This document shows positions 46,707 through 54,801 of a stretch of DNA of 64,000 nt, piece by piece. Below the pieces are notes generated by a model. It saw only the letters and a list, made by a program, of their open reading frames with translations. It searched no databases and was not told the origin of the DNA. The number at the start of each line of letters is the position of its first letter. The first letter of the stretch is position 1. The translations under genes were made by a program, and so were the position numbers. The stretch spans positions 29,520 through 93,519 of the forward strand of contig VBKL01000053.1 in the NCBI GenBank assembly GCA_005879805.1, read 5' to 3'. The stretch comes from Deltaproteobacteria bacterium. GTDB taxonomy: Bacteria > Myxococcota > Myxococcia > Myxococcales > 40CM-4-68-19.

Positions 46707-46904
46707 GGTGACCTTCTAACGCGTACCGATTCGTTGCCGCGAATGGGCAATCGGTTTCCTACCGGTCCGCCATCCCTGGCGCGAACGGGAACGCGATCTC
46801 CGTCGACGTGCGCCAACCAGCCTCCCTCTGGGCCAGCCAGGCAGCCGTCCGCTTGGCATGCTTCGTGGACCTATCCGCCGCGATCCAGGGCGGGAGGGTT
46901 CCGG

Positions 46905-49865
46905 ATGGGCGGTCGTTGGCGTTGGGCGGCGATTGCGGCAATTCTGGCGGCGTGGGCCTGCGGCGACGGGCAGCACAAGGAGCTTCGTCAGTTATCGGAC
47001 GCGGTGACGGTGGAGCCGGGATCGCTCGATTTCGGCGACGTCGCGCTGGGACGTGAGCAGTCGACGACGCTCACGCTCCGCAACGACGGCATCGTCGCCA
47101 CCACCGTCGACATGATCCCGGGTACCGCATCGGTCCCCGATTTCCAGGTCTCGGGCCTGCCCGCGAAGCTCCGCCCTGGAGAGGCGATCCAGATCAAGGC
47201 CGTCTTCAAGCCGTCCGCCCTCGGCGTGCGCAACCGCACGCTCGATCTGACCACGCCGTTCGCGGGCGCGAACCCGTCGGTGGGCATGCGCGGCAACGCG
47301 GTGCGCGGCCTCGCCACCATCTCGGATGCCTCGATCGACTTCGGCAACGTGGTGATGGGCGAGAAGGCCACCGCCACGCTCTCCCTCACCAACAACGACG
47401 GCAAGGCGCAAACGGACGTCACCATCGAAGGGACCACCGGTCCGGACGCGGCCTCGTTCCACTACACGCCCGACGGGAAGATCGACCTCGGACCGGATCA
47501 GTCCCTCACCGTGCAGGTGGACTTCGTGCCCGCGCGACTCGGACCGTTCGACGCCGCCCTGGTCGTGGTCCCCTGCCCCACCTGCCAGCCGCAAAGCATC
47601 CAGCTCACCGGCAGCGGCGTGGAGCGGCTCCTCGCGGTCGACCCGACGAGCCTGGACTTCGGACAGGTGCGGCTCGGCTCGCAGCGCGAGCTGCCCTTCA
47701 CGGTCCGCAACACGAGCAAGAAGGTCGTCGCTCTCACGTCGATCCAGGTCCCCGCTCCCGACTTCACCTTCCAGATTTCCGGAACCCCCGCCTTCCCGGT
47801 GAGCCTCGCCCCGGGCCAGTCGATCAGCGGAACTGCGCGCTTCGCCCCGACCATCCTCGGACCGCAGCAAGTGCACGTCACCTTCCCGGCCTCGGACGGC
47901 GCGCCGGCCGCTCTCGACGCGACGGGCTCCGGGTACGGCCCCGTGCTCTCGGCGACTCCGAACCCGCTCAACGTCGGCCCCACCGCCACGGGCACCACCC
48001 GCACCAAGAAGCTCGTCCTCACCAACGTCGGTCTCGATCCGGCGCAGAGCGACCCTCTCATCGTCAACAGCATCGCGCTGGAGAGTAGCGATCCTTCGGA
48101 GTGGAGCTTCACCGCGCCGGGGACCCCGTGGACGATCGGCGAGCCCGGCGGAACGGGCACCATCGTCGTCGCTTACTCGCCCACGGTGGCACGAATCGGG
48201 ACCGCCACCCTCGTCCTCTCCACCAATGACGGCCTGCACCCCACTCTCCGCGTTCCGGTTTCCGCCCTCGCGCGGGACCTCGCTCCTTGCCAGGTGAGCA
48301 TCCTCCCCGGGAACCCCGTCGATTTCGGAGCGGTGAAGACCTTCGACCAGACGGTCCAGGGCTTCGAGCTCGTCAACGAGGGACAGGACGACTGCATCTT
48401 CGGCGATCCGGAAATCCTGTCCGGCGGACCCGCCTTCTATTGGCCGGGCAACGTCCCGCCCCAGGGGCGCCAGATCAAGCCCGGCGCCCGCATGTCGGTC
48501 CGTATCGCCTTCAATCCAGAGGCGGAGCGCGACTACACGGGCCAGGTCGCCTTCTACATGAGCAACAAGGCGCAGCAGACGGTGCTCGTCGATCTGCAAG
48601 GCAGGGGCAACGGAGGGTGCTTCTTCATCACGCCGGGGGCCGTCGATTTCGGTGGGACCCAGCTCGGCTGCGGCATCGCGAACCAGTCGGCGTTCCTCAC
48701 CAACCAGTGCGCGGGTCCCGTCACCGTCACCGACGTGCACCTGACGCAGGGACCTTTCTCCATCGTGGCAATGCCGCCGCTGCCATTCATCGTCCAGCGC
48801 AACCAGCAGGTACCGGTCACCATGGCCTACGACACGAGCACGCTCGGGGACGACGTAGCCTCGCTGCTCGTCACGGCCTCGACGCGCCCCGACCCGTACC
48901 AGGTCGGCGTGCTCGGCGGCGTCCTGCAGGCGGACAACGTCGTCGACCAGTTCGATCAGTCGACCCCCAAGGTCGACATGCTCATCGTCATCGATAACTC
49001 CGGCTCCATGGCCGAGGAGCAGCGTGCGCTCGCGGCGAATCTCGATCACCTCTGGAACCGCATCGCGCTCGCCAACGCGGACTTCCACATCGCCATCACC
49101 ACTACCGGCATGCAGCCCTACACGTCGGGCTTCACGCAGTGCCCGGGCGGCGCCCAGGGCGGAGAAGGCGGACGGTTCTTCCCGATCGACAACTCGCGTC
49201 CCCGGCTCCTCACGCCCGCGACGCCCGACGTGCGCGGCGCCCTCTTCGCCAACACGGCGGTCGGCACCTGCCACTGGGACGAGCGATTCCTCGAGCCGGC
49301 GGTAGCCGCGCTGACGGCGCCGCTCAGCACCTCGACCAAGGCTCCGGGTTCGCCGTGGCCGGCCGACGGCAACGCCGGCTTCCTCCGCGACGACGCCCGC
49401 CTGGCGCTCCTCGCGGTGAGCGACGCCGACGACGCCAACGACGAGATACATCCGCGTCCCGTCGCCGATTACGTGGCCCAGATCGCCGCGACCAAGCATG
49501 GCGCGCTCGATCTGGTGAGCTTCGCCGGTATCGTTCCGCTCCGGTTCTGCTCGACCGTGGAGGGCGTCGCGACCAGGTACCAGGAAATCTCGCAGCAACT
49601 GCACGGGAACCTCTACGACATCTGCGATCTCTCGAACTTCGGCGCGCTGCTCGACAACGCTTTGAGCGGTCTCCTCCTGCCGCTGACCAGCTTCCCGCTC
49701 TCCGCGACGCCGCGGGATGCCCAGGCGATCGTCGTGACGGTGAACGGAGCAACCGCGACCACCTGGACGTACGACGCGACGACCAACCGCATCGTCTTCC
49801 CGGCTTCCGCGGTGCCGCCGCCGGGGGCCCACATCGCGGCAAGTTACCAGGCTGCCTGCCGGTAG
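46905..49865 (+). CDS. ASPM/HYDIN-repeat and VWA-domain lipoprotein
   Basis: A 986-residue surface or periplasmic lipoprotein: signal ending AAWACGDG, then at least five choice-of-anchor/ASPM-SPD2-HYDIN immunoglobulin-like repeats, each starting like LDFGDVALGREQ, IDFGNVVMGEKA, LDFGQVRLGSQ, VDFGAVKTFDQ or VDFGGTQLGCG. From residue ~690 a von Willebrand A domain has the metal site DNSGSMAEEQ; a strand-rich tail follows. Likely an adhesion or matrix scaffold. GGGAGGG precedes ATG 46905. A strong terminator follows the stop. Confidence 0.88.
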   Translation: MGGRWRWAAIAAILAAWACGDGQHKELRQLSDAVTVEPGSLDFGDVALGREQSTTLTLRNDGIVATTVDMIPGTASVPDFQVSGLPAKLRPGEAIQIKAVFKPSALGVRNRTLDLTTPFAGANPSVGMRGNAVRGLATISDASIDFGNVVMGEKATATLSLTNNDGKAQTDVTIEGTTGPDAASFHYTPDGKIDLGPDQSLTVQVDFVPARLGPFDAALVVVPCPTCQPQSIQLTGSGVERLLAVDPTSLDFGQVRLGSQRELPFTVRNTSKKVVALTSIQVPAPDFTFQISGTPAFPVSLAPGQSISGTARFAPTILGPQQVHVTFPASDGAPAALDATGSGYGPVLSATPNPLNVGPTATGTTRTKKLVLTNVGLDPAQSDPLIVNSIALESSDPSEWSFTAPGTPWTIGEPGGTGTIVVAYSPTVARIGTATLVLSTNDGLHPTLRVPVSALARDLAPCQVSILPGNPVDFGAVKTFDQTVQGFELVNEGQDDCIFGDPEILSGGPAFYWPGNVPPQGRQIKPGARMSVRIAFNPEAERDYTGQVAFYMSNKAQQTVLVDLQGRGNGGCFFITPGAVDFGGTQLGCGIANQSAFLTNQCAGPVTVTDVHLTQGPFSIVAMPPLPFIVQRNQQVPVTMAYDTSTLGDDVASLLVTASTRPDPYQVGVLGGVLQADNVVDQFDQSTPKVDMLIVIDNSGSMAEEQRALAANLDHLWNRIALANADFHIAITTTGMQPYTSGFTQCPGGAQGGEGGRFFPIDNSRPRLLTPATPDVRGALFANTAVGTCHWDERFLEPAVAALTAPLSTSTKAPGSPWPADGNAGFLRDDARLALLAVSDADDANDEIHPRPVADYVAQIAATKHGALDLVSFAGIVPLRFCSTVEGVATRYQEISQQLHGNLYDICDLSNFGALLDNALSGLLLPLTSFPLSATPRDAQAIVVTVNGATATTWTYDATTNRIVFPASAVPPPGAHIAASYQAACR

Positions 49866-49891
49866 CTTCCCTTCATCCTCCATGTAAACTT

Positions 49892-49926
49892 GCGGGGGTC
49901 CGGGCGCGGACTCCCGCGTTTTTTTT
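49892..49926 (+). terminator. Rho-independent terminator
   Basis: GCGGGGGTCCG and CGGACTCCCGC form an 11-bp stem (one G-T type mismatch region) around a GGCG loop, followed by G and eight T. It ends transcription of the VWA lipoprotein gene and separates it from the ECF operon that starts 45 bp downstream. Confidence 0.9.
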
Positions 49927-49971
49927 GTCCCGAGGGCTCCCTATCCGGTGTGGGAGAGAACGGAGGGTGCG

Positions 49972-50472
49972 TTGGTCAGCGGCCGCGAGAAGGTCGCCGA
50001 GCTCTACAAGCTCTACGGTCCCGCCATCTACCGGCGGTGCCTGCGCTTGCTCGGCGACAAGGAAGCGGCACGCGACGCAACCCAAGAGGTCTTCGGGAAG
50101 CTCATGCGCGACGTAGCGAAACTGGAAGGACGCGACACGGCGCTGCCCTGGATCTACCGGGTGGCGACGAACTACTGCCTGAACGTGCGGCGCAACGCCG
50201 GCCGGCGCGGCGAGGAGCCGATGCCCGAGCTGGAGATGGCCGAGCAGGAGTCGGCGGGCGGCATGGACGGCGTCCCCGACCGCCAGATCGCGCAGCAGGT
50301 CCTTTCCCGGTTCGACGAGAAGACGCAGGCGATCGCGGTGGGCGTGTTCGTGGACGGAATGGAGCACGAAGAAGTTGCGCAGGTCCTGGGGATCTCGCGC
50401 CGCACCGTTTCCCGCAAGCTCGACCGCTTCATCACGAACGCCCGCAAGTACCTCACCCGGAGCGAGCCATGA
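49972..50472 (+). CDS. ECF RNA polymerase sigma factor
   Basis: A 166-residue sigma factor. Region 2: LYGPAIYRRCLRLLGDKEAA then DATQEVFGKL; region 4: MEHEEVAQVLGISRRTVSRK. TTG at 49972 is preferred because GGAGG lies 7 nt upstream; a GTG at 49948 has no such site. Its stop overlaps the next gene, which has an anti-sigma zinc motif, so the pair is a classic ECF module. It lies directly downstream of a terminator, so its promoter must be within about 45 bp, or it is reached by readthrough. Confidence 0.9.
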   Translation: MVSGREKVAELYKLYGPAIYRRCLRLLGDKEAARDATQEVFGKLMRDVAKLEGRDTALPWIYRVATNYCLNVRRNAGRRGEEPMPELEMAEQESAGGMDGVPDRQIAQQVLSRFDEKTQAIAVGVFVDGMEHEEVAQVLGISRRTVSRKLDRFITNARKYLTRSEP

Positions 50473-51224
50473 GGAAGCATCCCTCGGCGCTGGCGATGGA
50501 GGCCTACCTGCTCGATCCGGAGCGGAGCGGCCTGTCCCCGCACCTCGACGGCTGCGACGTCTGCAAGGCGCGGCTGGCGCGGATGGAGAAGGAAGGCGAG
50601 GACTTCCGCCGGTTCGTCCTGCCCGCGACCCTGGACGCGGTGGTCGAGGCGAACACGCGGCGGCGCTTCTCCTTCCACTTCAACGGCTGGTACATGGCGG
50701 TGCCAGCGATGGCCGCGGCGGCCGTCCTGGCGGTGGTCGTGCTGCCGAAGCTCGGGCGGCAGGAAGAGCAGCCTCCGGACGACTACATCGGCGAGAAGGG
50801 CGGCCTCGCGCTCGTCGTCTACACGAGCAGCGAAAAAGGTGCGACCACCGTCCCGGACGGCGGCCAGGTGAATCCCTCCGCAGCGCTGCGCTTCAAGGTG
50901 CGGCCCGGCAACGCAAAGGCCTGCCACCTCTGGCTCTTGTCGGTGGATGAAGCGGGACAGGTCTCGCGCATCTATCCCACCCAGGGGGAGGGAGGCGCAC
51001 ATATCGCACAGACGACTCCTCTGCCTGGCGGCGCGGTACTGGATGGAAAGACGGGCCTCGAGCGGTTGTACGCAGTATGCTCACCGGAGCCCATCGCCTA
51101 CGGGCAGGTCGAGTCCGCCGTGCGTGCCATCGCTTCTTCCGACTCCATCCGGAAGGCAAGGCAGCTGGCTGGACTGCCCCGAGGCGCTGCGCAGACAACC
51201 GTGCTCCTGGACAAAAAACCATGA
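50469..51224 (+). CDS. Anti-sigma-like protein with DUF4384 domain
   Basis: A 251-residue protein. The N-terminal cytoplasmic part has His 25-x3-Cys 29-x2-Cys 32 (HLDGCDVC), the zinc-binding anti-sigma motif. One transmembrane helix (AVPAMAAAAVLAVVVLP) follows, then a periplasmic domain like DUF4384 (LALVVYTSSE, ALRFKVRPGNAKACHLWLLS, GQVSRIYP). DUF4384 is often found with caspase-like proteins, and one is encoded next. It would hold the sigma factor inactive until its outer domain senses a signal. ATGA overlaps on both sides. Confidence 0.85.
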   Translation: MRKHPSALAMEAYLLDPERSGLSPHLDGCDVCKARLARMEKEGEDFRRFVLPATLDAVVEANTRRRFSFHFNGWYMAVPAMAAAAVLAVVVLPKLGRQEEQPPDDYIGEKGGLALVVYTSSEKGATTVPDGGQVNPSAALRFKVRPGNAKACHLWLLSVDEAGQVSRIYPTQGEGGAHIAQTTPLPGGAVLDGKTGLERLYAVCSPEPIAYGQVESAVRAIASSDSIRKARQLAGLPRGAAQTTVLLDKKP

Positions 51225-52723
51225 AGGTCGTCGTAGCTCTGGCTGCCCTGCTCATCGCGCTGCCGGCCAACGCCGCGGCGCGATTTGCCGTGGTGGTGGG
51301 CAACAACATCGGCGCGACGGGCCGTGCGAAGCTCTGGTTCGCCGAACGCGACGCCGAACGCTTCGCGCGCGCATTGCGGGAGCTGGGCGACTTCTCCGAC
51401 GACCGCATCAGCATCGTGCGCGGCGGCCACGCCACCGAGGTGAAGGCGGCCATCGAGAAGGTCGAGGCGCGCATCGTCAAGGCGCGCGACGGCGGCGAGC
51501 GCTCCCTGCTGGTCGTCTACTTCTCCGGCCACGCCGGATCGAACGGCCTCGAGCTGGGCGACGAGCGCATCGGCTACGAGGAGCTGCGCAAGCTCGTCTC
51601 CTCGTCGGCGGCGGACGCGAAGATCGCCATCGTCGATGCCTGCGAGGCCGGCGCGCTGACCCAGGTGAAGGGCATGCTGCCCGCGCCTGCGCTCGACTTC
51701 GCGCTTCCCGAGGATCAGGTCCGCGGCACTGCGTTCCTCGCCTCGACCGCGGTGGGCGAGGCAGCGCAGGAATCGGCCGCCATCGGCGGGAGCTTCTTCA
51801 CCCACAACCTCGAGGTCGCGCTCCGCGGAGCGGGCGACGCCGACGGCGACGGCCAGGTCACGCTCGCCGAGGCCTTCCGCTACACCGCCTCGCGCACCGT
51901 GGCGAACACCGCCTCGACCGAGTCGGGTCCGCAGCATCCGACCTACGAGTTCCGCATGTCGGGCCGCGGCGACATCATCCTCGCCGACCTGCGCCGCGCC
52001 GATGCCTCGATCCGGCTCCCGGCCGACGAGCGGTCGACGTACATCCTGCGCGGACCGCGCGACCTGCTCGCCGAGGTGCCCGGACCCATCTCGCCGCTCA
52101 AGCTCGCCCTGCCCTCCGGTCACTACGTCATCGAGCGCCGTTCCGATCAGGGCCGCGCCACGGCGGAATTGAATCTCAATCACGGCGACGCCATCGACCT
52201 GCCGCCCTTGCGGCCGACCCGCTACGACATCGCTCGCGCCAAGGGCGGACCGGCTCCCGCGCTCGGGTTCGGCGGCGGCGGCGTGTTCTCCCTGCCGCTC
52301 TCCGGGGCGGGCATCGCTCCCATGATTCGCGCCGGCGCTCGCCGGGAGTTCGGCGCGTACACCGCGCGGCTGCATTTCGACGCGGGCCGCCGCGACGTAC
52401 CCATCAGCGGCGGCCGCTACGGCATCTCGCGCGTCGGCGGCGGGCTGGGCCTCGTCACCCCGCTCGCCTACGGCAAGGTGATGCTCGAGGCAGGCGCGGA
52501 GGCGGGCTACGGCTATTCGTGGCAGGACCTGCCCGGCAACAAGCACGCCGGCGCCGGCGATGTCTCCCTCTCTGGCCTCGCGCTCGTCTCCATGCGCGTC
52601 GGTCCCACGCGGCTCGGCCTCGATTTCTCCGCCGGCGCGCAGCGCCTCAAGGTCGACGGCGCGATGGTGGTGAAGCCGGCCTTCAGCGCGGGCCTCGTCT
52701 TCCTGTTCGGAGTGGGCGAGTGA
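51221..52723 (+). CDS. Secreted caspase-like protein with barrel-like C-terminus
   Basis: A 500-residue protein: signal peptide KVVVALAALLIALPANAAA, then a caspase (peptidase C14) domain with catalytic His 104 in VVYFSGHAGS and Cys 141 in IVDACEAG. Residues ~280-350 form a strand-rich linker, and the last ~150 residues are alternating strands (LGFGGGGVFSLPLSGAG, YTARLHFDAGRRDVPI, VMLEAGAEAGYGYSW, LVSMRVGPTRLGLDFSAGAQRL) ending FLFGVGE, compatible with an outer-membrane barrel. Orthocaspases cleave after Arg or Lys. Export of such a domain is uncommon. Start ATG overlaps the anti-sigma stop. Confidence 0.85.
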   Translation: MKVVVALAALLIALPANAAARFAVVVGNNIGATGRAKLWFAERDAERFARALRELGDFSDDRISIVRGGHATEVKAAIEKVEARIVKARDGGERSLLVVYFSGHAGSNGLELGDERIGYEELRKLVSSSAADAKIAIVDACEAGALTQVKGMLPAPALDFALPEDQVRGTAFLASTAVGEAAQESAAIGGSFFTHNLEVALRGAGDADGDGQVTLAEAFRYTASRTVANTASTESGPQHPTYEFRMSGRGDIILADLRRADASIRLPADERSTYILRGPRDLLAEVPGPISPLKLALPSGHYVIERRSDQGRATAELNLNHGDAIDLPPLRPTRYDIARAKGGPAPALGFGGGGVFSLPLSGAGIAPMIRAGARREFGAYTARLHFDAGRRDVPISGGRYGISRVGGGLGLVTPLAYGKVMLEAGAEAGYGYSWQDLPGNKHAGAGDVSLSGLALVSMRVGPTRLGLDFSAGAQRLKVDGAMVVKPAFSAGLVFLFGVGE

Positions 52724-53982
52724 AGAAGCTCGCCGCGCTGTTCCTCGCCGCCGCAGCCTGCGGCCCCGGGCTCGTTGAGTTCCCGACGATCGCACAGGGG
52801 ACGGGCGGCGGGGTGCCCGGTAGTCCCGCGAATTGCGCCGCCATCCCCGGCGCCGTCTATTGCGGGAACGCGACCTGCGACACGCTGGGCGTATCGCACT
52901 GCGGGCTCAACAACGGCATCTGCGAGGCCTGCCCCGCGACCTACTCATGCTCCGCGGGAGCATGTGTTCCGCCGACGACCTGCGCCCCCGGATTGGTCGT
53001 GTGCGCGAGCGGGTGCTGCACCGCCAACCAGGTCGCCGCTGGCGGAAACACCAGCTGCACCATCGTCGGGCAGGGTGGCGCCAACGCGGTGTATTGCTGG
53101 GGCGCGAACGAGAGCGGACAAGCCGGGCCGGCCGCAGTCGGCACGTCGACCAGCGTGCCCTCCGAGATCGCCGCGCTGCGCGGTGCGAGCGCAATTGCCC
53201 TCGGGTCCGCGCACGGTTGCGCCATCGTCGGCCCGTCCGTGCTGTGCTGGGGCCTGAACGACCGCGGTCAGCTTGGTTCAGGAGCGAAAGTTTCGCTGAG
53301 CGTCGATCCGATCAAGGTCCCCGAGGGCGAGGGCGCAACCGCCATCGCCGCCGGCGATCATCACAGCTGCGCGATCACGCCCGCAGGCGCGGTTTGCTGG
53401 GGCGCAATCCAGGGCACGTTCCCGGCACAGGGCGCCACGAAGATCGTCGCCGGTGGTGGCCACGCCTGCGCGATGCTCACGTCGAGCGTACTTTGCTGGG
53501 GATTGAACGACGTCGGTCAGCTCGGGAATGGGACGCAGAATGATTCCGCGACCGCGGTCACTCCGCAGCTGACCAACATCGGCAGCGTCCTGGATCTCAC
53601 CGCCGGCTTCCATCACACCTGTGCGGTCGTGGCGGGTCCCAACGTCGACAAGACCAATACTGTTCGCTGCTGGGGGGGCAACGAGTCGGCGCAGATCGAC
53701 AGCAGCCATCTCAACCGGCTCACGCCGACGAACGTGCAGCCCTTCGGGAACAGCTTGGGCACGGCCGAGGTCGACGGCGGACGCGCGCACACCTGCGCGC
53801 GCAAGTCCAACACCGATATCATCTGCTTTGGCGACAACTCCTTCGGCCAGCTGAGCTTCCCCGTCGTCGCGCCTGGATCTCTCGCGGCCGGAGCAGACCA
53901 CAGCTGCGTTCTCGACACCTCGAACCTGCTCCACTGCTGGGGCCGGAACGCCTCGAGCGAGCTGGGTCCCTTCGGGCCCTGA
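52720..53982 (+). CDS. RCC1-repeat lipoprotein
   Basis: A 420-residue lipoprotein (KKLAALFLAAAACGPG). A Cys-rich N-terminal segment (GNATCDTLGVSHCGLNNGIC, ACPATYSCSAGACVPP) precedes seven-bladed RCC1-like repeats (VYCWGANESGQAG, VLCWGLNDRGQLG, VLCWGLNDVGQLG, LHCWGRNASSELG). It probably mediates protein-protein contacts at the cell surface. GTG 52720 overlaps the caspase gene stop (GTGA), so it is the fourth gene of the operon. Confidence 0.88.
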   Translation: MKKLAALFLAAAACGPGLVEFPTIAQGTGGGVPGSPANCAAIPGAVYCGNATCDTLGVSHCGLNNGICEACPATYSCSAGACVPPTTCAPGLVVCASGCCTANQVAAGGNTSCTIVGQGGANAVYCWGANESGQAGPAAVGTSTSVPSEIAALRGASAIALGSAHGCAIVGPSVLCWGLNDRGQLGSGAKVSLSVDPIKVPEGEGATAIAAGDHHSCAITPAGAVCWGAIQGTFPAQGATKIVAGGGHACAMLTSSVLCWGLNDVGQLGNGTQNDSATAVTPQLTNIGSVLDLTAGFHHTCAVVAGPNVDKTNTVRCWGGNESAQIDSSHLNRLTPTNVQPFGNSLGTAEVDGGRAHTCARKSNTDIICFGDNSFGQLSFPVVAPGSLAAGADHSCVLDTSNLLHCWGRNASSELGPFGP

Positions 53983-54014
53983 AGCGGCGCTGCTCCAGCG
54001 GTGTGAGACGCATC

Positions 54015-54059
54015 ACACCAAAACTCAATACCTCCAAGAAGTTACAAAAATTTTGGTGT
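54015..54059. other. AT-rich island with 9-bp inverted repeat
   Basis: ACACCAAAA (54015-54023) and TTTTGGTGT (54051-54059) are exact inverted arms 27 nt apart in a markedly AT-rich patch between the RCC1 gene and the next lipoprotein gene. It could be a terminator of the ECF operon, or a regulator site or promoter for 54137. No T-run follows. Confidence 0.45.
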
Positions 54060-54136
54060 CCCGCGCGCGCGGGGTCCGGTGTCTTCCAGAACGATAGGTC
54101 GAGCGGCCCCCCCGCTCCCCTCTGGAGGTACTGCAG

Positions 54137-54680
54137 ATGAAGAAGCTCCTCGTTCTCCCGCTCGTCGCTCTCCTCGCCGCCTGCTCTGGCGGGGCGAAGA
54201 GCTCCTCCCAGCGCCGGCGTGCAGAAGGTGCTCGACTCGACCGTCCCCGCCGGCACCTACGACAAGATCAAGTTCCAGATCCACCGGTTGCAGGCCGCCG
54301 ACAACGTGGCCGGCGCGGCCGACCTGGTAGCCAAGAACGCTTCCATCCTCGTCGATGGCACCTTCAACGGCACCGCGTTCCAGTTCGCCACCTCGCTCGA
54401 GGCCGAGCAGGAGCTGGAGGGCAAGTTCGTCATCGACTCGACCAGCCAGAACATCACCCTCAACTTCGATCCCTCGCAGTGGTTCGTCTCTGGGACCACG
54501 GTGCTCGACCCCAGCGATGCGGCGAACAAGCTCGCCATCGAAGCGAACATCAAGTCCTCGCTCGCCGCCTTCCAGGACGACGACGAGTCGGGTCACGAGA
54601 ACCACCACGGCGATGACGACGGCGCTGACGATGACGCCGGCGACGATCACGGCGGTGGTGGAGGCGGCGGTCACCACTGA
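54137..54680 (+). pseudogene. DUF4382-like lipoprotein gene with deletion
   Basis: A lipoprotein signal (KKLLVLPLVALLAACSGGA) starts at ATG 54137 after TGGAGG. The frame is lost at about 54205-54221, and the mature part continues in another frame: VLDSTVPAGTYDKIKFQIH, VDGTFNGTAFQFATSLE and ITLNFDPSQWF, suggestive of DUF4382 domains, whose first ~80 residues are absent. The tail is Asp/His/Gly-rich (HENHHGDDD ... GGGGGGGHH) and may bind metal. As with other loci here, sequence collapse is as likely as decay. Confidence 0.7.
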
Positions 54681-54708
54681 GTCCGCTGCGAAGCAGCGTG
54701 CACGCCCA

Positions 54709-54739
54709 ACGCCCTCCCACCCCCCGGGAGGGCGTTTTT
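54709..54739 (+). terminator. Rho-independent terminator
   Basis: ACGCCCTCCC pairs with GGGAGGGCGT over 10 bp around an 8-nt C-rich loop, followed by TTTTTC. It lies 28 bp after the stop of the DUF4382-like gene. Confidence 0.88.
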
Positions 54740-54801
54740 CTTTGTTGGCAATCATGCCTTGCGCCCCCGCCGGTCCGGGGTGAAGATCCTCCGGCCACGC
54801 C

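Noticed and set aside
46707..46904. Possible short minus-strand gene (60 codons) upstream of the VWA lipoprotein
   Set aside because: No ribosome-binding site, no signal, no recognised family; it overlaps the likely promoter region of 46905.
53983..54000. Terminator immediately after the RCC1 gene
   Set aside because: No stem followed by a T-run is present; only the later AT-rich inverted repeat was recorded.
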